NCBI GenBank assembly: GCA_963701715.1
Contig: CAVPAX010000002.1
Span: 124,001-188,000 of the forward strand
Direction: 5' to 3'
Origin: Methylotenera_A sp963701715
GTDB taxonomy: Bacteria > Pseudomonadota > Gammaproteobacteria > Burkholderiales > Methylophilaceae
DNA: 64,000 nucleotides
Part shown: one piece after another, positions 25,925-35,095 of the stretch
Position numbering within the stretch: the first letter of the stretch is position 1
Layout of the letters: every line of letters starts with the position of its first letter
The notes under the pieces: model-generated
The model's database searches: none
What the model was told of the DNA's origin: nothing
The model's input: only the letters and a program-made list of their open reading frames with translations
Made by a program: the position numbers and the translations under genes

Positions 25925-26118
25925 ATAAAAGCAAGTTTATGCAGGTTTTTTATGTAAACCTGTCTAATATCCGCGCGTTTATTTTTTGTAGACAGGGATT
26001 TCTGTTTACCAATTAATAGGCTGCAGCCGGCAATTTTTCTGATGTGCCTTAATGACTTAAGCTTCTAAGTTGTCAGATTTTTGTAAGGAACTAAGTCTAA
26101 TGTAGCGACCTAATACTA

Positions 26119-27615
26119 ATGTACATGCTAAAAAGAACATTACAACTAAAATCCAAATCCTACCCTTTATTTTTACTACTGGGTTGTACTCTTCTATTGC
26201 AACCTAGCATAACATTCGCTGACGACTCTGTTTGGTATAATAGTAGCGACCCGCTTAAAACTGAGGCACTTACCCCGCCTGCGATTCCCGATGGCTATTT
26301 AGAAGGTTCAGCTTGTACCGCTATTAATTACGACAAAGTGCTTACATTAGCCAATGTTGCTGATGCGGCCTTATGCAACAATCCTCAAACACGCGAAGCC
26401 TACGCCAGTGCAAGAGTTCAGGCAGCTCAGGTTGGTATTGCCAAATCAGCCTACCTGCCATCAGTAAATGATAATGTTTCCGGTAATCTGAATGTGGCAC
26501 TGCCAGAGCAAACGTCGAGGAGCAACCCCTATAGTAATCTGAGTAATAACATTGTTGCTTCTTACCTTTTATATGATTTTGGCAATCGCGACGCTAATCT
26601 TGAAAATGCACGCCAACTATTACAGGCAGCTAGTGCTACGCAAAGCAGTGTCGTGCAAAATGTATTGCTTAATGCCATTCAGGCTTATTATCAAGTGCAA
26701 GCCAATATTGCTGCTATCGAAGCTGCACGCGAGTCAGAGCGTGCGAGCGAGGAAAGTTTCAAGGCTGCTGAAGCGCGTTATAACGCAGGCGTATCAACAC
26801 CCGCAGATAAATTACAAGCACAGACCCTTTACGCGCAAAATAGCCTGACGCGAATCACCGCTGAAGGCAATCTAAAAACCGCTTATGGCACACTGGCAAA
26901 TGTAATGGGCTTAGCTGCAAATCAAGCACTTAAACTAGTGGCTAGAACTTCAGTTCAACCTCAACAAAATATAGATCAAGATATCAACGCTTTGATTGAA
27001 CAAGCACACATTCGCCGTCCCGATTTGATTGCCAGCGAAGCACAAGTTAAGGCCGCCCAGGCCAGCATAGAGGCCAGCCGCGCAGCCGCAAAACCAACAA
27101 TATCAGTAGCTGTTTCCAATAATTTACAGGATGGTAGTAATTTATCATTCGGCAGCAATTCTGCCTTGGGTGTCACAGTTTCTATTCCTATCTTCGATGG
27201 TTATGGCCCAAGCTATAAAATTCGTTTTGCTGAAGCCAATGCCGAGGTGCGTACTGCACAGCGAGATCAATTGCGCTTGCAGATCTCCTTGGATGTTTGG
27301 CGTGCTTATCAAAGTTTACGTACCGCGAATGAGTCAATACGGGCTGCAACTGTGCTGGTCAGCAGCGCAGAAGAATCATCACGTGTAGCACACGGACGAT
27401 ATAAAGCCGGTGTTGGCAATATTCTCGACAGCATCAATGCACAGAGCGCGCTGGCGAGCGCACGTCAACAACAAATTCAGGCCAACCTCAACTGGAATGT
27501 TGCCCGTGCAACACTTGCCCAATCAATAGGCGGGCTAGATAATGCCATGATTCAATCGCTACCCGAAGGCAGCAATCAACAAACCGGCTTAAGTCCCCTT
27601 GAAAGACAGCCATGA
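26119..27615 (+). CDS. TolC family outer-membrane efflux protein
   Basis: A 498-residue protein with a signal peptide (about residues 1-35, ending ITFA-D) and two homologous OEP repeats (about 75-260 and 275-480). These are long Ala/Gln-rich helices and two strand regions that form the outer-membrane channel and periplasmic tunnel. The stop codon overlaps the start of the adaptor gene by four bases (ATGA), so the four genes to 30776 form one operon for a tripartite exporter. The substrate is unknown. The first or third codon may be the start. Confidence 0.93.
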   Translation: MYMLKRTLQLKSKSYPLFLLLGCTLLLQPSITFADDSVWYNSSDPLKTEALTPPAIPDGYLEGSACTAINYDKVLTLANVADAALCNNPQTREAYASARVQAAQVGIAKSAYLPSVNDNVSGNLNVALPEQTSRSNPYSNLSNNIVASYLLYDFGNRDANLENARQLLQAASATQSSVVQNVLLNAIQAYYQVQANIAAIEAARESERASEESFKAAEARYNAGVSTPADKLQAQTLYAQNSLTRITAEGNLKTAYGTLANVMGLAANQALKLVARTSVQPQQNIDQDINALIEQAHIRRPDLIASEAQVKAAQASIEASRAAAKPTISVAVSNNLQDGSNLSFGSNSALGVTVSIPIFDGYGPSYKIRFAEANAEVRTAQRDQLRLQISLDVWRAYQSLRTANESIRAATVLVSSAEESSRVAHGRYKAGVGNILDSINAQSALASARQQQIQANLNWNVARATLAQSIGGLDNAMIQSLPEGSNQQTGLSPLERQP

Positions 27616-28817
27616 AGAGTATTATAAAAAAAATCATCATCGCGATCATATTGCTGGGCCTAGCTGGTGGAAGTTATTACTACTATCAAAAGCGGACAGC
27701 ATTACAGTCAGAACAACTTTACCGATTACAGGAAATCACGCGTGGCGATGTAGCACAAAGCGTTTCAGCCAATGGTACGCTTAATCCGGTTACACTGATC
27801 AGCGTTGGTACCCAAGTGTCTGGCCGGGTAAGCAAGCTATACGTCGATTTCAATGACCACGTTGAAAAAGGTCAAATATTATTAGAACTGGATGATGCGT
27901 TATTTACTTCGCAAATCGCTCAATCTGAAGGTAACGTACGCAATGCACAGGCTTCTGTTGAACTAGCTAGAGCTAACGAAGCTCGTATGCGTTCCCTATT
28001 TACACAGGAATACGTTTCGAAACAGGAACTTGACCAATCAGTCCAAGCATTAAAATCCGCATTAGCCCAGCTTGACACTGCACGCGGACAGTTGCGCCGA
28101 GACCAAACCAATCTAAGTTACTCGATCATCCGCTCTCCAGTTTCTGGTGTTGTAGTGGATCGTGTCGTTGATGTCGGCCAAACCGTTGCTGCAAGCTTTC
28201 AGACACCAACATTAATCAAAATTGCACAAGACCTGTCTAAAATGCAGATCGACTCCAGTTTTGCTGAAGCTGATATTGGTAATATTAAGGTCGGGCAAAA
28301 AGCAAAATTTAATGTAGATGCCTTCCCCAATCGCAATTTTGAGGGCATTGTAAAACAGCTGCGTTTAAACCCGACAGTCACCGCCACCGTCGTGACCTAC
28401 AACGTTGTGGTATCCGTCGACAACCCTGATAAAATCCTGCTCCCTGGCATGACGGCGTATGTCAATATTATGGTTGCCAAGCACGATAATGTGCTACTTG
28501 CGCCTAATGCAGCATTACGCTTTAAACCTAAGCAAGATGAAAATCAAACTGGCAAGACAACAGGCGGGAATGGTCAAGGTCAAGGTCTAAACAAGAAAAA
28601 ATCTGGGCAAGAAAATGTTTCTAGCGGAAAAGTTTACATCATCAAAGACGGGAAACCAACCCCTGTACGCGTTAATAGAGGCATCTCTGATGGGCGATTC
28701 ACTGAAATCTCAAGTAATGACCTCAATGTAAACGATAAGGTAATTGTTGGCGAAAACCAAGCTGATGGTGAGGTTTCTGCACCCACTTCTAGCAATATGC
28801 GCTTTAGGATGTTTTAA
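27612..28817 (+). CDS. macA: MacA-type periplasmic adaptor (RND/HlyD family)
   Basis: A 401-residue protein with an N-terminal membrane anchor (about 7-27). Lipoyl halves flank a coiled-coil hairpin (about 60-180; VGTQVSGRVSKLYVDFNDHVEKG is the first half), followed by beta-barrel and membrane-proximal domains. MacA proteins link MacB in the inner membrane to TolC and stimulate its ATPase. A Gly/Gln/Lys-rich insertion (GKTTGGNGQGQGLNKKK, about 310-335) is unusual. The stop overlaps the ATPase start by one base. Confidence 0.92.
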   Translation: MKSIIKKIIIAIILLGLAGGSYYYYQKRTALQSEQLYRLQEITRGDVAQSVSANGTLNPVTLISVGTQVSGRVSKLYVDFNDHVEKGQILLELDDALFTSQIAQSEGNVRNAQASVELARANEARMRSLFTQEYVSKQELDQSVQALKSALAQLDTARGQLRRDQTNLSYSIIRSPVSGVVVDRVVDVGQTVAASFQTPTLIKIAQDLSKMQIDSSFAEADIGNIKVGQKAKFNVDAFPNRNFEGIVKQLRLNPTVTATVVTYNVVVSVDNPDKILLPGMTAYVNIMVAKHDNVLLAPNAALRFKPKQDENQTGKTTGGNGQGQGLNKKKSGQENVSSGKVYIIKDGKPTPVRVNRGISDGRFTEISSNDLNVNDKVIVGENQADGEVSAPTSSNMRFRMF

Positions 28818-29542
28818 TGGCGCAAAGTCTGGTTCTAGTGCAAGATTTGTACAAAAATTATCAGACTACTGCAGGCCCAATCTCTGTGCTAAAACAGGTT
28901 AATTTTAGCATGGAGGCCGGTGATTTCATTGCCATCATGGGTCCTTCTGGTTCCGGTAAATCCACTTTCATGAATATCCTTGGCTGTTTAGACAAGCCTA
29001 CCAGCGGCCATTATGCGCTTAATGGCCACCCAGTAGCAGAGCTTGATGGGGATGCCTTGGCTCAGATTCGCAACCAGACCATAGGTTTTGTGTTTCAAGG
29101 ATTCAATCTGTTATCTCGTGTCAGCCTTCTTGATAATGTTGCACTGCCTTTGGTGTATTCAGGAGTCGGTAAGAGCGAGCGCCGAGCACGTGCTAAATCA
29201 CTATTGGAAAAAGTAGGATTAGGCAAACACATCCACTCTCTACCCAACCAGATTTCTGGCGGTCAACAACAACGTGTAGCGATTGCCAGGGCATTAGTGA
29301 ATCGCCCTAGATTAATACTCGCCGATGAGCCAACAGGCAACTTGGATAGTGCAACAAGCCAAGAAATCATGACCCTGTTTTCTGATCTAAATGCCGAGGG
29401 CATTTCAATCATTCTGGTAACTCATGAATCCGATATCGCCGCGCACGCAAGTCGCCAAGTACGTTTCTTAGACGGACGTATCGTACAAGATGTGCGCAGT
29501 AAAATAAACAAAAGCGTTGCCGAAACTGGGGCATTAAATTGA
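28817..29542 (+). CDS. MacB-type ABC transporter ATPase
   Basis: A 241-residue ATP-binding subunit of the LolD/MacB class. Walker A is GPSGSGKST, the signature is ISGGQQQRVAIARAL, and Walker B is ILADEPTGNLD, followed by the switch His in LVTHESD. It is separate from its permease, whereas E. coli MacB is one fused chain. It drives mechanotransmission in which the permease moves periplasmic substrates into TolC. The permease gene follows after 13 bp. Confidence 0.94.
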   Translation: MAQSLVLVQDLYKNYQTTAGPISVLKQVNFSMEAGDFIAIMGPSGSGKSTFMNILGCLDKPTSGHYALNGHPVAELDGDALAQIRNQTIGFVFQGFNLLSRVSLLDNVALPLVYSGVGKSERRARAKSLLEKVGLGKHIHSLPNQISGGQQQRVAIARALVNRPRLILADEPTGNLDSATSQEIMTLFSDLNAEGISIILVTHESDIAAHASRQVRFLDGRIVQDVRSKINKSVAETGALN

Positions 29543-29555
29543 TGGACTCTAAATA

Positions 29556-30776
29556 ATGTTCTCCGCTATGTTAGGTGAAGCTTGGGGCGCAATGGGTGCC
29601 AATCGTTTGCGTACTTTCCTAACAATGTTAGGCATGATGATTGGCGTAGGTGCGGTTGTACTTATGATGGCCATTGGTCAAGGTGCACAAGAGTCAGTTA
29701 AACAATCCATCAATGCTATGGGTAGCAATATTTTTATTGTGCTTTCCGGCTCATTTACCTCCGGGGGCGCTCGATCTGGTAGCGGCGGCACCAGCACACT
29801 TACAGTGAATGACGCAGATGCGATTAGCGAACTGGATGGTGTTAACAATGTGGCGCCTATTAGCATGGGTAATGCACAAATTGTATTTGGTAACAATAAC
29901 TGGAGCACCAGCATTATTGGCACCACACCAACCTATTTGGAGATACGAGGCTGGGATTTAGATGACGGTTATGTGTTTTCGGATTCAGATATGCGTTCTG
30001 CCACCCGCGTTGCACTTGTCGGAAAAACCGTTGTAGAGAATATATTTGGTGATGTTGATCCCATTGGCAAAACCATTCGTATCAAACAAAACCCTTTTGT
30101 TGTATTAGGTGTGCTGAAAGATAAAGGTCAAAGCTTGGATGGCCGCGACCAAGATGACACTATCATCGTTCCGCTAACCACAGCGCAGCGCAAAATTCTC
30201 GGCAACCAATTTGCAGGCAGTGTTCGCCAGATTATGGTGCAGGCGATTTCGTCAAAAGCCATGTCCATGGTAGAACAAAACATTAATGGCTTATTAAAAC
30301 AGCGCCACAATATTCGTGAAGGCGCTGAAAGTGATTTTAATGTACGTAATCTCACAGCCGTTGCCAACTCAGCGGCAGAAACCACTCGCACTATGTCTTT
30401 ATTGCTGGGAGCAATTGCCTCAGTTTCACTGTTGGTGGGTGGTATTGGCATCATGAATATCATGCTCGTTTCAGTTACCGAACGCACGCGTGAAATCGGC
30501 ATCCGCATGGCGATTGGTGCTCGTGAGCGTGATATTCTCTTGCAATTTTTGCTAGAGGCTATCGTTATTTCTATTATAGGATGCCTGATAGGCCTATTTA
30601 TCGGAGTCAGCGGAGCAATGCTAGTCAACAAGCTAACACAAGCCGCTGTGGTCATCTCAGGAAACTCAGTGATGATTGCATTTGGAGTAGCAGCCAGTGT
30701 AGGGATATTTTTTGGTTTTTATCCCGCACGCAAGGCTGCTCGTATGAACCCTATAGAAGCGCTACGTTATCAATAA
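29556..30776 (+). CDS. MacB-type ABC transporter permease
   Basis: A 406-residue FtsX-like permease. It has one N-terminal helix (about 20-40), a large periplasmic domain (about 45-280; the MacB_PCD type, Gly/Ser-rich near SGGARSGSGGTS) and three C-terminal helices (about 285-395). The coupling segment TERTREIGIRMAIGARERDIL is conserved. It works with the ATPase upstream as a dimer. The closest characterised relatives export macrolides, siderophores or peptides; none can be chosen here. Confidence 0.93.
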   Translation: MFSAMLGEAWGAMGANRLRTFLTMLGMMIGVGAVVLMMAIGQGAQESVKQSINAMGSNIFIVLSGSFTSGGARSGSGGTSTLTVNDADAISELDGVNNVAPISMGNAQIVFGNNNWSTSIIGTTPTYLEIRGWDLDDGYVFSDSDMRSATRVALVGKTVVENIFGDVDPIGKTIRIKQNPFVVLGVLKDKGQSLDGRDQDDTIIVPLTTAQRKILGNQFAGSVRQIMVQAISSKAMSMVEQNINGLLKQRHNIREGAESDFNVRNLTAVANSAAETTRTMSLLLGAIASVSLLVGGIGIMNIMLVSVTERTREIGIRMAIGARERDILLQFLLEAIVISIIGCLIGLFIGVSGAMLVNKLTQAAVVISGNSVMIAFGVAASVGIFFGFYPARKAARMNPIEALRYQ

Positions 30777-30893
30777 GTTATTTCAAAAAACTTAAATTTA
30801 AACCCACGAAGAGCAACAGGAAAAAACATTGTTACCACAAATCACACTTAAGGCTAACTGATTGAATTTATATAACTTAATTTTTTACCTCAT

Positions 30894-30907
30894 TTGATTT
30901 GCGTCAA
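30894..30907 (+). promoter_or_regulatory. FNR/ANR-type box upstream of the DUF3149 gene
   Basis: TTGAT, four bases, GTCAA: nine of ten positions match the FNR palindrome, and the form equals that given for ANR/DNR sites. A possible -10 (TATTAA, 30932-30937) would place transcription start near 30943, so the box is centred about 42 bases upstream, the class II activator position. This suggests induction at low oxygen. Confidence 0.55.
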
Positions 30908-30989
30908 CACACAAACAAAGTAAAAGGTACATATTAACGATCAAGGTTGGGATATGTAGTTTATTGGTTGTTATTCGAGGACTTTAATT

Positions 30990-31133
30990 ATGAAATTACT
31001 AACAAATCTGCTCACATCTGATTATGGTTTGATGAGCTTGGCCGTAATTGTGTTTGTATTGGGAATGAGCGTTTGGTTTTATGCCTTTTTTAAGCGCCAT
31101 ATGGATGAAGACGCCAGAAAAGCAGGCAAATAA
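30990..31133 (+). CDS. Small single-helix membrane protein, DUF3149-like
   Basis: A 47-residue protein with an amphipathic start, one hydrophobic helix (about residues 13-34, MSLAVIVFVLGMSVWFYAFF) and a charged tail (KRHMDEDARKAGK). Its size and layout match DUF3149 proteins, which have no known function and resemble small accessory subunits such as CcoQ in size only. An AGGAC lies eight bases before the ATG. An FNR-type box upstream and a terminator downstream mark it as an independent unit. Confidence 0.75.
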   Translation: MKLLTNLLTSDYGLMSLAVIVFVLGMSVWFYAFFKRHMDEDARKAGK

Positions 31134-31160
31134 TCCTTTAGAGTTAGTTTAGTATTTACT

Positions 31161-31195
31161 TTGCGGATTTTTTAGTTCCGCAATGTAGTTTTTTA
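31161..31195. terminator. Bidirectional terminator between the DUF3149 gene and typA
   Basis: TTGCGGA (31161-31167) pairs with TCCGCAA (31177-31183). A T run follows on the plus strand, and the loop and flanks are T/A-rich on both strands. The two convergent genes end 27 bp before and 21 bp after it. Confidence 0.65.
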
Positions 31196-31203
31196 TATTG
31201 ATG

Positions 31204-33012
31204 CTATTCTTTCAATGCGCGTTTACGCTCATGTTCTAGCAAATGGCGTTTACGGATGCGAATATTTTTTGGTGTAATTTCTACCAATTCATCGTCATCA
31301 ATAAACTCTACAGCACTCTCTAGCGTTAGTGCCACAGGCGGCACCAAGCGCACCGCTTCATCCGTGCCAGAAGCACGCACATTTGTGAGTTGCTTGCCCT
31401 TGATAGGGTTTACAATCAAATCATTATCACGACTGTGAATACCAATAATCATGCCTTCGTATAGCTTGTCACCAGGCACTGAGAACATTTTGCCGCGATC
31501 TTGCAGTTTCCAAAGCGCATAAGCCACTGCTTCGCCATGCTCTGCAGAAATCAATACGCCATTGCGACGACCTGGCATATCTGGTTTTACAGGCGCATAT
31601 TCATCAAAAATATGTGCCATCAATCCGGTACCGCGAGTCATGGTTAAAAACTCACCCTGAAAGCCAATCAAACCGCGCGCTGGAATCTTATATTCCAAAC
31701 GTGTACGTCCGTTGCCGTCAGATTCCATATTCTGCATTTCACCGCGGCGGCGGCCCAACTCTTCCATCACCGCACCTTGGTTATCATCTTCTAAATCTAC
31801 AGTGAGAATCTCATATGGCTCGCACTTCTCGCCATTTATTTCACGAAACACTACACGTGGTTTGCCTACAGCAATTTCAAAGCCTTCGCGGCGCATATTC
31901 TCAAGCAAAATTGTCAGATGCAACTCGCCACGGCCGGAGACGCGGAATACGTCGGTATCTTCGGTATCTTCCACACGCAAAGCAACGTTCACCAGCAGTT
32001 CTTTGGTGAGGCGATCTCTAATTTGGCGCGAAGTCACAAACTTGCCTTCTGTTCCAGCCAATGGTGAGGTATTTACCATAAAATCCATCGTTAGGGTGGG
32101 CTCATCCACGCCTAAGTGCGGCAAGCCTACAGGGTTGTCCCGATCGCAAATAGTGAAGCCAATACCAATGTCGTCAAGACCTGAAATAATCACAATATCG
32201 CCAGCCTCAGCTTCTTCCACAGGTACACGCTCCAAGCCTTGAAAACCCAATACCTGGTTAATACGGCCTTGTGCCACTTGTTCGTCCTCACGCATTACTG
32301 CCACTACCTGGCCTGGTTTAATACGGCCATTACGCACACGACCTACACCCAGTCTCCCTGTATAAGTTGAATAATCTAATGCAGAAATTTGTAACTGCAG
32401 AGGTGCATCAGGATCACCTACTGGCGGCTCCACATGTTTAAGAATAGTTTCAAACAAAGGACGCATTGTGTCGCTAGGCGTTTTCATATCCAGCGTTGCA
32501 AAGCCATTGAGCGCGGAAGCATATACCACAGGAAAATCCAGCTGTTCATCTGTTGCACCCAAATTAGCAAACAAATCAAAAGTATGATTAATCACCCAAT
32601 CAGTACGTGCTCCAGGGCGGTCTACCTTATTAATGACCACAATTGGCTTTAAGCCAAGCGCTAGTGCTTTTTTGGTTACGAAACGCGTTTGCGGCATTGG
32701 GCCTTCTACCGCATCCACCAGCAGTACCACGCCATCCACCATGCCTAATACACGCTCCACTTCACCACCGAAGTCGGCGTGGCCGGGAGTGTCTACAATA
32801 TTAATATGTGTACCCTCAAAATTCACTGCTGTGTTTTTAGCAAGAATAGTAATACCACGCTCTTTTTCAAGATCGTTGCTGTCCATCACCCGCTCGGTCA
32901 CGGCCTGATGTGATGCAAACGTGCCTGCTTGTTGTAGAAGTTTATCGACCATGGTTGTTTTGCCGTGGTCAACGTGAGCGATGATTGCGATATTTCTTAA
33001 ATTACGAGCCAT
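31204..33012 (-). CDS. typA: Ribosome-associated GTPase TypA/BipA
   Basis: A 602-residue translational GTPase. G-domain motifs are AHVDHGKTT (G1), DTPGHADFGGEV (G3) and NKVDRPGA (G4), followed by EF-G-like domains and the TypA-specific C-terminal domain ending in a basic tail. I chose the Met at 33012 because relatives begin MARNLRNIAIIAHVDHG; the longer frame from 33051 adds 13 unlikely residues. TypA supports ribosome assembly and growth under stress and cold. It is a single-gene unit, divergent from rhlE. Confidence 0.97.
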   Translation of the reverse strand: MARNLRNIAIIAHVDHGKTTMVDKLLQQAGTFASHQAVTERVMDSNDLEKERGITILAKNTAVNFEGTHINIVDTPGHADFGGEVERVLGMVDGVVLLVDAVEGPMPQTRFVTKKALALGLKPIVVINKVDRPGARTDWVINHTFDLFANLGATDEQLDFPVVYASALNGFATLDMKTPSDTMRPLFETILKHVEPPVGDPDAPLQLQISALDYSTYTGRLGVGRVRNGRIKPGQVVAVMREDEQVAQGRINQVLGFQGLERVPVEEAEAGDIVIISGLDDIGIGFTICDRDNPVGLPHLGVDEPTLTMDFMVNTSPLAGTEGKFVTSRQIRDRLTKELLVNVALRVEDTEDTDVFRVSGRGELHLTILLENMRREGFEIAVGKPRVVFREINGEKCEPYEILTVDLEDDNQGAVMEELGRRRGEMQNMESDGNGRTRLEYKIPARGLIGFQGEFLTMTRGTGLMAHIFDEYAPVKPDMPGRRNGVLISAEHGEAVAYALWKLQDRGKMFSVPGDKLYEGMIIGIHSRDNDLIVNPIKGKQLTNVRASGTDEAVRLVPPVALTLESAVEFIDDDELVEITPKNIRIRKRHLLEHERKRALKE

Positions 33013-33323
33013 GTGAACTGCCAAATGTTTGAAAGGGCGCGATTTTAACACACTTCGTACAATTAAATTTGACTTTAGAAATTAAATGGTTATACTGCGC
33101 GCAACTTAAAACTTTTATTTAACTCAAAAGTTTTTAGATTCATTGCCCTGACCCTTCTGTAACTCGTGATTTGTTGAAGTTACTGTCTTATTTACTGGTT
33201 AGCGGCTATGCCCGTGCGCTGGTAAATAAAGCTTTATTAAATTAACTGCTTTTGCGTTTATATTGAGAGTCTCAATGTATTGTTTGCTTGCGCCCTTTTT
33301 TGTTTTTATTGAAAGGGACTACT
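33013..33323. other. 311-bp typA-rhlE divergent intergenic region with a leader hairpin
   Basis: No gene is visible here. A stem-loop lies at 33188-33229: TTATTTAC pairs with GTAAATAA, and AGCG pairs with CGCT inside it. A good Shine-Dalgarno (GAAAGGG, 33311-33317) precedes the TTG start of rhlE. A long structured leader would suit an RNA helicase gene that responds to cold or regulates itself, but that is a guess. Confidence 0.5.
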
Positions 33324-35087
33324 TTGTCTTTTGAATCATTAGCTCTACACCCATCCATCCTGCGCGCTGTTACTGAAGCAGGTTACGACACCCCTACTGC
33401 GGTGCAAGCACAAGCCATTCCGCTCGTATTAGAAGGCCGCGATGTCATGGCCTCTGCCCAGACAGGTACCGGCAAAACTGCCGCATTCACCTTGCCAGCA
33501 CTTAACTTATTAGCGACACCGCATGAATCTAAAAGCCGTGGGCCACGTATCTTGGTACTTACGCCAACACGCGAACTAGCTGCACAAGTCAATGAAGCCG
33601 CACGTAAATATGGCAAATACATCCGTGCCCGCACAGTAAGTATTGTAGGCGGCATGCCTTACCCTCTACAAAACAAATTGCTATCCCAGCCATTAGATAT
33701 TCTAGTTGCTACACCAGGCCGTTTTATTGACCACATGGAACGCGGTCGTATTGACTTAAGCCGCTTGCAGATGTTGGTGCTAGATGAAGCTGACCGCATG
33801 CTGGACATGGGCTTTATGCCAGATGTAGAACGCATTTGTGCTGCACTACCATCTGAGCGTCAAACGCTATTATTCTCAGCCACCCTAGATGGCATCGGCC
33901 ATATTGCCAAACAATTCTTGCGCAATCCGGTCACCATTCAGGTGGCTGGTCAAAAAGAAAAACACGCCAACATTGAGCAACGTTTACATTTTGTAGATGA
34001 CATGACGCACAAAAACAAGCTTCTGGAACACCTGCTGATTGGCGCGGACGTGAATCAAGCCATTATTTTTACCAGCACCAAACGTCACGCAGATGTATTG
34101 GCAGAGGACTTGTATGCCGCTGGCCACAAGACTGCAGCTTTACATGGCGACATGACCCAGGGCGCACGCAACCGTACACTCACAAAACTGCGTCATGGCG
34201 ATGTAAAAGTGCTGGTAGCCACCGATGTGGCAGCACGCGGCATTGATGTACAAGGTATCAGCCACGTCATCAATTACGATTTACCTAAATTTGCCGAAGA
34301 CTATGTGCACCGCATTGGTCGTACTGGCCGTGCGAATAACACCGGTGTGGCTATTTCATTCGCATCTAATATGGATAGACATATCCTGCGAAAAATTGAA
34401 CAATTTACCGGTCAACGTTTAGAAGCTGCTGTGATTGAAGGTTTTGAGCCAAAGCGCGCAATGAAAATGGACGGTCAGGCAGGCAAGCGCAGTAACGGCG
34501 GTGATAGAAATAGTCGTGGAGACAGATCTGCAGCGCATAAACCTGGTGGCCGTGGTGGTTATCAGCCGCGCAGTAATGACCGCGGTTCAAGTTTTGGTGA
34601 CCGTATCATGGGTGAAAAATCAAACGGCAGAGCACAGGGTCGCACATTTTCTGACAGATCAGACAAGCCAGTTCGTGATGTATCCCAAAATCGTGAACGT
34701 TTTTCAAATAATGAGTCTATCGGTAATCGTGAACCAAAATCAGTCGAAATCAATGGCAATAGCCGCAGCTATACCAAAGACACTGATATGCAATTTGCAC
34801 GTGAGTTAAGTCGTGGGTTTGGCGACAGAGCTTCTACACCCAAACCATATGGACGCAAAACTGAAGGTGCGGGTCAGCCACGTAGCAATTACCGTAGTGA
34901 AGGCGCTAAAAACAATACTAGAGGCGATGCTCCACGTGCTAGAACAAATAGCACAACTGGTGAAAAATTCGGTAATCCGCGTCCTCAACGTAGCAATGAC
35001 CGATCAGCTTCTAGTGGTCGTTCTAACGCTAATACAAGTCGAAGTGGTGGTGACGCTAGCCCTAGACGCCCACGTAGTTTTGCTTAA
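33324..35087 (+). CDS. rhlE: DEAD-box RNA helicase, RhlE type
   Basis: A 587-residue protein read from TTG at 33324, chosen because GAAAGGG lies seven bases upstream and family members begin SFESL. Helicase motifs are in order: Q motif, AQTGTGKT, PTRELA, VLDEADRMLDMGFMPD, SAT, and HRIGRTGR. After about residue 380 comes a 200-residue low-complexity tail rich in Arg, Ser, Gly and Asn, which probably binds RNA. It unwinds short RNA duplexes in ribosome assembly or RNA decay. A second helicase gene begins eight bp after it. Confidence 0.93.
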   Translation: MSFESLALHPSILRAVTEAGYDTPTAVQAQAIPLVLEGRDVMASAQTGTGKTAAFTLPALNLLATPHESKSRGPRILVLTPTRELAAQVNEAARKYGKYIRARTVSIVGGMPYPLQNKLLSQPLDILVATPGRFIDHMERGRIDLSRLQMLVLDEADRMLDMGFMPDVERICAALPSERQTLLFSATLDGIGHIAKQFLRNPVTIQVAGQKEKHANIEQRLHFVDDMTHKNKLLEHLLIGADVNQAIIFTSTKRHADVLAEDLYAAGHKTAALHGDMTQGARNRTLTKLRHGDVKVLVATDVAARGIDVQGISHVINYDLPKFAEDYVHRIGRTGRANNTGVAISFASNMDRHILRKIEQFTGQRLEAAVIEGFEPKRAMKMDGQAGKRSNGGDRNSRGDRSAAHKPGGRGGYQPRSNDRGSSFGDRIMGEKSNGRAQGRTFSDRSDKPVRDVSQNRERFSNNESIGNREPKSVEINGNSRSYTKDTDMQFARELSRGFGDRASTPKPYGRKTEGAGQPRSNYRSEGAKNNTRGDAPRARTNSTTGEKFGNPRPQRSNDRSASSGRSNANTSRSGGDASPRRPRSFA

Positions 35088-35095
35088 GTTAATTA

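Noticed and set aside
25942..25962. Hairpin after tRNA-Ser as terminator
   Set aside because: A seven-bp stem is present but no T run follows.
25834..26118. Integration site at the tRNA-Ser 3' end
   Set aside because: No duplicated tRNA end, integrase gene or foreign segment adjoins it.
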